From the NCBI GenBank assembly GCA_030442055.1, contig JAUJEB010000012.1, positions 62,001 to 126,000 of the forward strand: DNA of 64,000 nt, written 5' to 3'. The first letter of the stretch is position 1. Each line of letters begins with the position of its first letter. Position numbers and translations under genes: made by a program. Below are positions 45,709 through 53,192 of this stretch, piece after piece. Source of the DNA: Agaribacillus aureus (GTDB lineage: Bacteria; Bacteroidota; Bacteroidia; Cytophagales; Cyclobacteriaceae). Under the pieces are notes generated by a model. That model was not told the origin of the DNA, did no database searches, and saw nothing but the letters and a program-made list of their open reading frames with translations.

Positions 45709-47112
45709 ATGAAACTTTCAAGAATTATATATAGTATCATGCTGGCGTTGATGATCCTGACGCCAAAAGGGCTGAAAGCCGAAGACGACAATAAGAAAAT
45801 AAGAGATTATATAGCCTCAAATCTGTATTTCTTTTATGTTCAAAATCCCAATAAACCTCGTCGGATGTTTTTTTTAAATTCATATAAAATTGTGAATGGA
45901 GGAACCTTAACCGATAAAAGCGATTTTTGGACCAATTCCAAAATGAAACAAGGGAGAACATTAGTAACAAAACTTTTAAAATCACCGAAGGAAGGGGGAG
46001 ACGAAAATCTGCAACGTGCAACCAGAGATATTTTAAGACTTCGAAATGGAAATGTAAAAGTTTTCCTCTACAATGATTACGCTAAAATTGGGAAGTTTGC
46101 CAAAGAAGCCTTTGACCCCTGTACAGACGACAAAGATTATGTCTGGCCCTGCGCCAGTTCATATGACGGGGAGGTTACCAATGACAATCAATTTGTTGGC
46201 GACATGCATATGGGAGCTAAAAATATGAATGCTTACGGTAAGGAATGGACCGCAGCGACCTTTATACACGAATTAATGCATACGCAGGACCGTTCCGATA
46301 TTCGTGCACATGTTTTCTATTCATCGCTAACGGGAAAATGGTATGATTATGGAAAAGACGGCACACATTACTATCAAGAGGCTGTACCAAGTATGAATTC
46401 TGCTTATAAGGAAGCCATCGCCAATACCGTAAGTTTGCGGTTTGAGCCTGATGAAGAAGTGCGAGCGTTTAAATGGTTTCAGAACAATGGTGATTTGTGG
46501 GTAGAGACTACCAGGGATCGAAAAGCTAAAGATATACCGGCAAATGCATGGTTGTACAACAGGATTAAAAAAGTGGCCGGTCCGGGTAAACCAATAAAGA
46601 ACAGGAAAAACTACAGGGCCTACAAGATCAGAGACTTGCCGGCCAGGTATATTATTCATAACGAAATGATCATTGCCATGATCTTTTCTAAATATGGGTT
46701 GCATGTGAATGATGCAAAATTTTTAAAAGCGATCAAAAAATCGAATAAGGAATATAAAGGAAAGGCCAATAGCCTCTCAGTGTTGTTTAAAAATATGTGC
46801 GAAGCGGGGCTTCCTAAGGGAGAAACAATTACATCCGTCCTGGAGACTGATGCACCGATGACCTACTTATTGCCATTTGCTTATGCTGACTACTTCACCG
46901 GTTACAATGCAAAAACCATTAAAGAATTCAATGCCGTTTTTGATTATAGGATCAACTGGGCCTGGTTGAAGGCATATTGGGACAACGCCAGAGAACTAGT
47001 AAGAAACAGGATCCCCGTAGATGATCCGACTTATTATCCGATTCCCGAAGATCTTACTGATATTGCGATGGAGCTAGGTATTATTTCCAATGAAGCAGAG
47101 GATCTGAATTAA
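45709..47112 (+). CDS. Exported HExxH metalloprotease
   Basis: A 467-aa protein with a signal peptide (cleavage near GLKAED). The zinc motif HELMH is at H187-E188-H191 in AATFIHELMHTQD. A possible third ligand is E235 in SAYKEAIANTVSL, a gluzincin-like arrangement. A Cys pair (C138, C148) near FDPCTDDKDYVWPCASS may form a disulfide. The rest is helical and Tyr/Trp-rich. It starts 25 bp after the 666-aa family gene and ends the operon, so it may process the exported paralogues or their target. The exact peptidase family is not recognised. Confidence 0.82.
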   Translation: MKLSRIIYSIMLALMILTPKGLKAEDDNKKIRDYIASNLYFFYVQNPNKPRRMFFLNSYKIVNGGTLTDKSDFWTNSKMKQGRTLVTKLLKSPKEGGDENLQRATRDILRLRNGNVKVFLYNDYAKIGKFAKEAFDPCTDDKDYVWPCASSYDGEVTNDNQFVGDMHMGAKNMNAYGKEWTAATFIHELMHTQDRSDIRAHVFYSSLTGKWYDYGKDGTHYYQEAVPSMNSAYKEAIANTVSLRFEPDEEVRAFKWFQNNGDLWVETTRDRKAKDIPANAWLYNRIKKVAGPGKPIKNRKNYRAYKIRDLPARYIIHNEMIIAMIFSKYGLHVNDAKFLKAIKKSNKEYKGKANSLSVLFKNMCEAGLPKGETITSVLETDAPMTYLLPFAYADYFTGYNAKTIKEFNAVFDYRINWAWLKAYWDNARELVRNRIPVDDPTYYPIPEDLTDIAMELGIISNEAEDLN

Positions 47113-47423
47113 GTGAGCTGTCTGAAAATTCATAGCTATTTGTTGCGATAGCGGAATTTGTTCATCATCGCGGATGTCAACATATTATAAAGAAGGTGTC
47201 TCAAAAGGGCACCTTCTTTATATCCTAAAGGAGGTATATTATCGCTCCAAAAGACCTGCGATGTAGCCGCTTTTGCAGTTATTAGCATGGTAAGGGCTAT
47301 CGTAGATTTATGCCTTGAGGAGTGAAAGGGGAAATGTCGAAGCAGGATTGCTGGCTGTCGCCCACAACCTGGCTGAGGTCCTAGCCTAAAATAAAGGTTA
47401 TTGATTTGTTTTTTTACTACTGA
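47113..47423. other. Gap after the exported-protein operon
   Basis: It holds the terminator hairpin at 47189-47219 and ends at the right direct repeat. No supported gene. Confidence 0.5.
47189..47219 (+). terminator. Intrinsic terminator of the exported-protein operon
   Basis: AAAGAAGGTG pairs with CACCTTCTTT across an 11-nt loop (TCTCAAAAGGG) and is followed by ATAT. It lies 77 bp after the metalloprotease stop and could work on both strands. Confidence 0.65.
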
Positions 47424-47490
47424 CTAATAAATAATCCGGGATTTTACAATAACCCTATTTCACCTAAAAATCACTTTTCGGTGATTGACA
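47424..47490. repeat. Right direct repeat (HxlR 3' end and flank)
   Basis: It matches 27128-27193 in the same orientation, with conserved blocks TAAATAATCCGGG, CTATTTCA and TTTTCGGTG. This copy spans the stop codon and last nine codons of the intact HxlR gene plus 36 bp of its 3' flank. Confidence 0.65.
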
Positions 47491-47801
47491 CCCCAATCAT
47501 GTAGTTCTTTGATCACTTTTTCCAAAGATCTCGAGTAGGTGGTAGCGGTGTATTCTATCCTGACCGGGTAATCGTCATAGACAGTTCGTTTTATCAGTTG
47601 ATGTTCTTCCATATCTTTTAATTCCTTTGCTAAAACCTTTGAAGTGAGTTTAGGGATACTCCTCTCTATTTCCCGAAACCGGCTGTTTCCCTCCCATATA
47701 GAGATCAGAATTAAAATCTTCCACTTGCCGCTGATGACATCTAACGTGTCGCGTACAGGTGTCAGTGCCGACATGCATTCTTTGTGAACTTTCTTTTTCA
47801 T
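47460..47801 (-). CDS. HxlR-family transcriptional regulator
   Basis: A 113-aa winged-helix regulator. The family signature is complete: an N-terminal Cys (KECMSALTPVRDTLDVISGK), WKILILISIWEGNSRFREIE, IPKLTSKVLAKELKDMEEHQ and YTATTYSRSLEKVIKELHDWG. The Cys can serve as a thiol or electrophile sensor in related proteins such as HypR and YodB. It is divergent from the DoxX-like gene, a common pairing. A perfect inverted repeat 15 bp upstream of its start is a candidate autoregulatory operator. Confidence 0.94.
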   Translation of the reverse strand: MKKKVHKECMSALTPVRDTLDVISGKWKILILISIWEGNSRFREIERSIPKLTSKVLAKELKDMEEHQLIKRTVYDDYPVRIEYTATTYSRSLEKVIKELHDWGVNHRKVIFR

Positions 47802-47815
47802 GGCGCCAAATATTG

Positions 47816-47831
47816 GTTACCAAAAGGTAAC
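47816..47831. promoter_or_regulatory. Candidate HxlR operator GTTACC-N4-GGTAAC
   Basis: A perfect 6-bp inverted repeat (GTTACCAAAAGGTAAC) lies between the divergent HxlR and DoxX-like genes, 14 bp before the HxlR start codon. HxlR proteins bind such dyads as dimers. The efflux operon carries the same half-sites at 11538-11553. Confidence 0.6.
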
Positions 47832-47932
47832 TGCTATAAAATGGAAAGCAAATTTAATTAATTTTGGTCTGTTAAATGAAAAAATCGGTAGATTCCGATA
47901 AAAGAATTGTTAATTGAAATCAAGGTAAAAAA

Positions 47933-48301
47933 ATGAAAAAAGAAAAAATTATTTTTTGGATTACAACGGGTCTATTTTCTTTAATGATGTTGTTTAGCGC
48001 TTATATGTATTTCACTGCGCCACAGGTAAAGACCGCTTATGAGCATCTGGGTTTTCCCGACTATTTCAGAATTGAGCTGGGCGCCGCCAAAGCTTTAGGG
48101 GCAATCGCCTTATTATTGCCATTTGTCCCGAAAGGACTAAAGCAATTTGCTTATGCCGGCTTTACTATTAATCTATTTTCTGCTGCGATTGCACACGCCT
48201 CTAAAGGCGACCCGGCCCAAGAGATTGTAACGCCCTTAATTCTTTGGCTGGTATTGGTCGTTTCATTTATCTATTATCACAAATTACATCAAAAGGCTTA
48301 A
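47933..48301 (+). CDS. DoxX-like membrane protein
   Basis: A 122-aa protein with four membrane helices and the DoxX_2 pattern: YFTAPQVKTAYEHLGFPDYF, ELGAAKALGAIALLLPFVP, LKQFAYAGFTINLFSAAIAH and a last helix at WLVLVVSFIYYH. Such proteins are often controlled by HxlR or redox regulators and are linked to oxidative or thiol stress, without a firm biochemical role. It is divergent from the HxlR gene and is its probable target. Confidence 0.9.
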   Translation: MKKEKIIFWITTGLFSLMMLFSAYMYFTAPQVKTAYEHLGFPDYFRIELGAAKALGAIALLLPFVPKGLKQFAYAGFTINLFSAAIAHASKGDPAQEIVTPLILWLVLVVSFIYYHKLHQKA

Positions 48302-48398
48302 AAACGATTTTGTGCCCTGAAAGGCATATATTCAAACTTTGTACGTAATTTTATGGCCTGATCAAACAGGTAATTTAGAAGAAACTGCAAAGTGTTAA

Positions 48399-48974
48399 AT
48401 GCAAAACCTCATCGCTGACATAGAGAAAACCGTCAAGATCAATGGTGGGGATTTAGATAAAATAATCACCCGGTTTCATGAAAAATCTTTCGGGAAAAAT
48501 GCTGCCATCCCATCGTTCAAAAAGATTTCTCATCATTTCAAATTTATTGAAAGCGGACTTGTGAGAGTTTATTTTATTGATAATCAAGCCAGGGAAATTA
48601 CGATACAGATTGGTATTGAAAACGCCTGGATAGCAGACTTGCATAGTTTTTTGACACAGACACCCAGTCAATATCATATAGATGTACTCGAGCCTACCAC
48701 CATATTGCAAATTCATCGAAGCGATTTGAAAAAGTTGTTTGTAGCGGTGCCTGTTGCGGAGAGCTTTTTTCGCCTGAAAATACAACGGGCATACATTTCA
48801 TTACAAGATCGTACCCTTCATCAAATGAATAAATCTGCGGAAGAGCGCTATCTGGAATTCAGAGATAAATATGGACACATAGAAGCTCGGGTCCCTCAAT
48901 ATATGATTGCCTCGTATCTTAACATCAGTCCTGAGCATCTGAGCAAGGTCAGGAATAAGCTGGCTGCTAACTGA
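48399..48974 (+). CDS. Crp/Fnr-family transcriptional regulator
   Basis: A 191-aa regulator. The N-terminal cyclic-nucleotide-binding-like barrel contains HHFKFIESGLVRVYFIDNQA and the segment WIADLHSFLTQTPSQYHIDV. The C-terminal helix-turn-helix is VPQYMIASYLNISPEHLSKV. There is no Cys set for an Fnr iron-sulfur cluster. This is the common short Bacteroidota type whose effector is unknown. It lies on the same strand 97 bp after the DoxX-like gene. Confidence 0.92.
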   Translation: MQNLIADIEKTVKINGGDLDKIITRFHEKSFGKNAAIPSFKKISHHFKFIESGLVRVYFIDNQAREITIQIGIENAWIADLHSFLTQTPSQYHIDVLEPTTILQIHRSDLKKLFVAVPVAESFFRLKIQRAYISLQDRTLHQMNKSAEERYLEFRDKYGHIEARVPQYMIASYLNISPEHLSKVRNKLAAN

Positions 48975-49177
48975 TTGTTCAGTACGGGTTAGGGAGTTCT
49001 TTTCAGCAAGTGCATTTTTGTTAGATAAAAAATAAATGGCTCCTGACAAACCCAAAGACGCCCAATGCATGATTGGGTAACCTGTAACTTATTCAATTTA
49101 GTGGTAACAAAATAGAATCGTAAGTTTCCAAGCTTCACCATGGTGAGTGTTGAGCTTTACAGATCCAAGTATCAATG

Positions 49178-49651
49178 TTAATCGATTTTCGTATTAAGAC
49201 TTTCCTTTAAATGCAATAAAGCCTCGTTTTTTGCTTCATGCATATCTTCAAGGAGCCTTTCAAAGTTTTTTAAGCGGCTATTAATTATCTTGTGAAGTTC
49301 TTTACCTGTATTTGGTAATGAATAATTAGCCAATTTTAGCTTTGAAACCTTTGCATATTTAACCACCCATTCTTCAAGTCTAGGCCGCAGAACAATTAAT
49401 TTTGTTTTCCATTTTTGTGAAAACCTACAGTCTATATCAAATTGTATCTTATCGATTTTTTGAAAATCCTTCATAAATGAAGGTTCAGTGGAACCAGGAT
49501 CTTGATCTACAATACCAATTGCACCAGGGTTTTTTATTAAGTATTTGACAACTTCTCCTTTATTTGCCTGATGCGTTATCATTTTTCTTGTATAACCTAA
49601 TGATTTAATCAACACCTCATCAGGTTTACATTCCAGCACAATTTCAGGCAT
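49178..49651 (-). CDS. Small partner of AAA ATPase, possible Toprim-like effector
   Basis: A 157-aa soluble protein that starts inside the stop codon of the ATPase gene (TAATG, 1-nt overlap), so the pair is translationally coupled. The N-terminus has IVLECKPDEVLIKSL and, after a helix with HQANKGEVVKYL, AIGIVDQDPGS. An early Glu and a later D-x-D after a hydrophobic strand is the arrangement of Toprim nuclease domains in OLD-type systems, but the domain is very short and the match is by eye. The last 60 residues are helical and Lys/Glu-rich. AT-rich base composition matches the ATPase gene and differs from the neighbours. Confidence 0.75.
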   Translation of the reverse strand: MPEIVLECKPDEVLIKSLGYTRKMITHQANKGEVVKYLIKNPGAIGIVDQDPGSTEPSFMKDFQKIDKIQFDIDCRFSQKWKTKLIVLRPRLEEWVVKYAKVSKLKLANYSLPNTGKELHKIINSRLKNFERLLEDMHEAKNEALLHLKESLNTKID

Positions 49652-50697
49652 TATTCAGAAATGAGTTTATTGAGATTAAAATAAATGTCGATGCCTTTAT
49701 CAAGTATTTTAGATAGATCATCCGTTTCAACTTTGGAAACAATAGTTTTGTAGTCCTGCATCTTGGTTATAAAAACTGATAAATCTTTTTTTGCTGCTTT
49801 GCTTACTATTGAATTAAGCATATATGGATCGTGGGTAACAATAAAGTATTGATTAGATTTATCCAGGGCTATCATTTCTGCAAGTTGCTTTGTGTACATG
49901 GGAAATGTATTGGATTCAGGTTCATCAAGAATTATGGTAGCATTTTTGTTTGTCTCAATGACCAAAGAATAGAAAATAATTCTTTGTAATGTTTCAGAAA
50001 TGGAGTTGTAAGGATAAGAATAGAGCTCATCATTTACGTCTTTAGCCATGTCGATATCATCTTCTGTGGGCTTTAACATAAGCCTAAAGTCTTTTGCCTT
50101 AAAAATGGCACTGACCATTTCCTTATACTTTTTATTGGAGAGAAGTAAGGCTGGTATATTTTCCCCAAAAGGAGGATTTAGAAAATTGCGAAAATTGCTT
50201 TCAAATTTTTTTAAGCTCTTGAAAATATAAGTTCTGAAGGGAGATTTAAGATTTTCACTTATCACCTCTGAGCTACCATCAAAAAACAGGTTAAATACAC
50301 AATGATTTTTGTCTCTGTATTTATTCCCTATCTCATACCAGTCGTCCTCCTTATTTGGATCTATAGTACTATCGCTTGAGTAGATTATTCCCTGCAATTG
50401 ATTATTCAATGCGCCAAATTTATTGGTAGCATATTTAATCATTAAACTAAGATCATTAGATTTTACCTCTATAGGTACAGACGTTTCAAAGTCATAGAAA
50501 AAGTTAGTCGCGTTCTTAAATCGAAATATCTCAGGAAAAACCTTTTTGTCAAATGAATTAATTGAAAACCAACTTAGGGCTTCGAGGATATTACTCTTAC
50601 CTGAATTATGTTCCCCAATAAATATATTAATTCTTTTAGTATCAACTTTTATATTCTTTATTGATTTGTAATTTTTTATGATCAGATTATCAATCAT
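49651..50697 (-). CDS. AAA15/AAA21-type (SMC/OLD-like) ATPase
   Basis: A 348-aa ABC-type ATPase without membrane segments. The N-terminus LIIKNYKSIKNIKV is followed by Walker A GEHNSGKS (28-35). A signature-like helix SISETLQRIIFY (232-243) precedes Walker B TIILDEPE (254-261) and the H-loop VTHDPYML (287-294). This is the core of the ATPases found in OLD, PARIS, Septu and Gabija-related defence modules. Coupled to a small possible nuclease gene, it is likely a compact anti-phage or toxin-type module. The function is inference; no known system has this exact pair to my knowledge. Confidence 0.88.
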   Translation of the reverse strand: MIDNLIIKNYKSIKNIKVDTKRINIFIGEHNSGKSNILEALSWFSINSFDKKVFPEIFRFKNATNFFYDFETSVPIEVKSNDLSLMIKYATNKFGALNNQLQGIIYSSDSTIDPNKEDDWYEIGNKYRDKNHCVFNLFFDGSSEVISENLKSPFRTYIFKSLKKFESNFRNFLNPPFGENIPALLLSNKKYKEMVSAIFKAKDFRLMLKPTEDDIDMAKDVNDELYSYPYNSISETLQRIIFYSLVIETNKNATIILDEPESNTFPMYTKQLAEMIALDKSNQYFIVTHDPYMLNSIVSKAAKKDLSVFITKMQDYKTIVSKVETDDLSKILDKGIDIYFNLNKLISE

Positions 50698-51080
50698 ACA
50701 GGCTTATTTTGTAATGATCCTTTTAATGGAGTTTATTAAAGATAATATATTATCCTCTAAATTAACGTAATGTTAAAATTTGATAGCAACTTTTCCATTA
50801 CTTTTAAGTGATGCCGCTATTTTCGATTATTTCAATGACTCTCTAAGGCGTAATAATAAAAAAACAATCTCTAAGTGTACAATTTTCAACACTATTATAT
50901 TTTCAGGATCTTGAACAAAGCTGCCTAAGTAGTGACCAAAACCCCAAACAGACCGCTGATATAAGATATAACCCACCCCTAAGTGATCGTTTGAAAGTAG
51001 GGTAGTAATCCTATACTTTAGCAAATGTTAAAAGCAGATAACGAAGCTAACCATACCTGGTGTTTGTACATAATAGAAAT
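50698..51080. other. AT-rich intergenic stretch upstream of the ATPase
   Basis: Divergent promoter region between the ATPase pair and the serine hydrolase. A 65-codon minus frame exists here but has no recognisable content. Nothing else is supported. Confidence 0.5.
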
Positions 51081-52163
51081 ATGAAGATGTATTTGAGTTT
51101 ATTGTTACCTTTTTTGCTGGTATTTACTTCTTGTAGCGACGATGAAACAGCCGCCGATGACGGGTTGAAAAGAATTGAAAGACAGGTCACCAAAATTGCC
51201 AAATCCGGTAACCTTCCGTCATTGGAGGTAACTGTTCAAACGCAGGAAGATGTTTTGACTTTTTCTTTTCACAATGAACAAATCACTCCTCAATCAACTT
51301 TTGGTATCGGCAGCACCACCAAGCTGCTAGCTGCCACTTTGGTGATCAGGAAGATTGAGGTGGGAGAGCTTTCTCTGAGCGATAAAATAACCGAATACAT
51401 CGCCCCGGAACAGATTAATTTCATTGGCGGTGTTGAGAATGTCACCGTTAAAAATCTTTTAAATCACACCAGCGGGATTGCCGACTATACCAAGCACGGG
51501 AATTGGGGGAGTGCCGTGGTTGCGGGGAATGCGCCAAAAACATTTGAGGAAAAGCTTCAATATATCAATCCCGCCTCAGCTCAGATGGGCTCATTTAATT
51601 ACAGTAATTCCAATTATCTGTTGTTACAAAAAATAATCGAATCGATTGATGGCAAAACCTTTGACCAGTCGTTTAATGATTTTTATGCGGCTTATGGATT
51701 GAATATTATCCTTGAAACGACAAAGACCGGGCTTGAGTCATTTTTTGCCCAAGACGCCAATGCTACCATGAATGTTTCCGGTTGGCATGAACATTATGGG
51801 TTTGACGGCGGCGCTTATGCGAATACAAATGATATGAATGGCTTTCTAAGAAAGTTGTTTATCGAAAAATCAATACTTTCTTCCAATTCATTAACCATGC
51901 TGGAAGATTGGGTTTCGATGGATGATATGACCATACCTGTTGGCGCAGGCAGTCTTTATGAATATGGTCATGGGCTTATGAAGCTGAAATTTGGAGATGA
52001 TAGCTATATTGGGCACTCCGGAGGTACACTCAGGTACCAGTCTTTTGTATTTTTTAACCCCCAACATGATGTGACCATCAGCGTGCTCACCAATTGCAGC
52101 GGGCAGCATTACAATAATGTTTTTTTCCAGGAAGTGATACCTGCTATTTTGGATGAATTATGA
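51081..52163 (+). CDS. Serine hydrolase lipoprotein (class C beta-lactamase family)
   Basis: About 360 aa from the ATG at 51081; a GTG at 51060 is in frame but would spoil the signal. The lipoprotein signal ends LLVFTSC. The catalytic S-x-x-K is in GIGSTTKLLAATLV. The second motif Y-x-N is in GSFNYSNSNYLLLQ, and the third is HSGG in IGHSGGTLRYQSF. Members include D-Ala-D-Ala carboxypeptidases, esterases and penicillin-binding-protein relatives; AmpC-type resistance is not implied. It is monocistronic. Confidence 0.92.
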   Translation: MKMYLSLLLPFLLVFTSCSDDETAADDGLKRIERQVTKIAKSGNLPSLEVTVQTQEDVLTFSFHNEQITPQSTFGIGSTTKLLAATLVIRKIEVGELSLSDKITEYIAPEQINFIGGVENVTVKNLLNHTSGIADYTKHGNWGSAVVAGNAPKTFEEKLQYINPASAQMGSFNYSNSNYLLLQKIIESIDGKTFDQSFNDFYAAYGLNIILETTKTGLESFFAQDANATMNVSGWHEHYGFDGGAYANTNDMNGFLRKLFIEKSILSSNSLTMLEDWVSMDDMTIPVGAGSLYEYGHGLMKLKFGDDSYIGHSGGTLRYQSFVFFNPQHDVTISVLTNCSGQHYNNVFFQEVIPAILDEL

Positions 52164-52493
52164 ACCGGAGATAGCATAAATACTGGTAAAACACTGTAAA
52201 ATGAAGCCGTAAAATCCACAAAGCAAAAAGGCTGGAATTTTCTTTAATAACCTGACGAAAGTCATTGTTTCACGGTGACAGGAGGTCGAGATTTGAGCAT
52301 TCGAAAAGACGAAATAATTCTGAGAGATGACTTGAGCTTGAAGGGGGTTTTTACTTACTTTGTTTAAGAAACTTCTTTCATCACAGTCTAATCGACAAGC
52401 TGAAAATTTCTTCTTTTTTATCCGCCGGAATTGGAGGAAAACTTAGAGGGGAGGATTGAAAATATTTCGTGAATTTAGTCAACAAATGATCAA
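52164..52493. other. 330-bp intergenic stretch upstream of nrfH
   Basis: It should contain the promoter for the nitrite-reductase operon. I see no clear Fnr or Crp dyad and no leader-element copy here. Confidence 0.45.
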
Positions 52494-53102
52494 TTGAATA
52501 GCCTCATAAAAAGAATACTTCCCCCTCCTAAATGGAGAACCCCCGTAGCCATACTGGTTGGAGCTATGGTGGGATTAGGCTTTTTTTTATTGAGATTGGG
52601 CGAAGTGACTTCCTACCTGTCAGATAATCCCGAAGCTTGTATTAATTGTCACGTGATGACGCCGGAATACAACAGTTGGATGCACAGTTCCCACCGGGAA
52701 TGGGCGTCCTGCAATGATTGTCATGTGCCACAGGATAACGCGTTGGAAGGCTATTACTTCAAGGCCAAGGATGGTCTTTATCATTCTTATGTATTTACTA
52801 CCCACCAGGAGCCGGAGGTCATTAAAATGCGGGAAGCTTCGCAGGAGGTAGTGCAAAATAATTGTATTCGCTGCCATGTACAACAAGTCACCGAAGCCAG
52901 GTACAAGGGTTGGCTCGAGGGACATTCGGAAAACAGGACCGGCAGGCAATGTTGGAGCTGCCACCGGGAGGTTCCTCACGGTCGGATACATGGTTTATCA
53001 ACGACGGAATATAACATCGCTCCTTCGCCCTCGCGGCAGGAAAAGGATGTGATACCCGGCTGGTTAAAAAGTGTAATGGATAATCAACAAAAAAACAAAT
53101 AA
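52494..53102 (+). CDS. nrfH: Cytochrome c nitrite reductase small subunit (tetrahaem quinol dehydrogenase)
   Basis: A 202-aa membrane-anchored NapC/NirT-type cytochrome that passes electrons from menaquinol to NrfA. One N-terminal helix (about 17-34) is followed by four haem motifs: CINCH (49-53), CNDCH (73-77), CIRCH and CWSCH. The start is a TTG at 52494; a stop lies in frame just upstream and no ATG fits. The next gene, nrfA, follows after a leader element, so expression of the two may be balanced by it. Confidence 0.95.
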   Translation: MNSLIKRILPPPKWRTPVAILVGAMVGLGFFLLRLGEVTSYLSDNPEACINCHVMTPEYNSWMHSSHREWASCNDCHVPQDNALEGYYFKAKDGLYHSYVFTTHQEPEVIKMREASQEVVQNNCIRCHVQQVTEARYKGWLEGHSENRTGRQCWSCHREVPHGRIHGLSTTEYNIAPSPSRQEKDVIPGWLKSVMDNQQKNK

Positions 53103-53104
53103 TC

Positions 53105-53192
53105 ATGAAACCAAGCATGATGCAATCGACTTACAAAGGAATGATTATAATATGCGAGGTTCCATGTGACCAAAAAATTAAATTATAAACAC
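53105..53192 (+). repeat. Leader element, copy D (between nrfH and nrfA)
   Basis: It starts 2 bp after the nrfH stop with ATGAAACCAAGCATGATG (left arm, 53105). After about 14 bp comes the right arm ATGATTATAATATGCGAGG then TTCCAT (53141-53165), and finally a leader with AAATTATAAACAC that touches the nrfA ATG. It is almost the same length as copy A (88 bp). The element also creates a GTG at 53166 in frame with nrfA, as it does before the RND gene. Confidence 0.8.

Noticed and set aside
49178-50697. Assignment to PARIS, Septu or Gabija
   Set aside because: The ATPase core fits all of them but the partner is much too short and has no HNH, helicase or DUF4435-length region, so a named system is not justified.
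50827-51024. 65-codon minus-strand frame upstream of the ATPase
   Set aside because: Unusual composition, no start signal and no recognisable feature; cannot be told from chance in AT-rich DNA.
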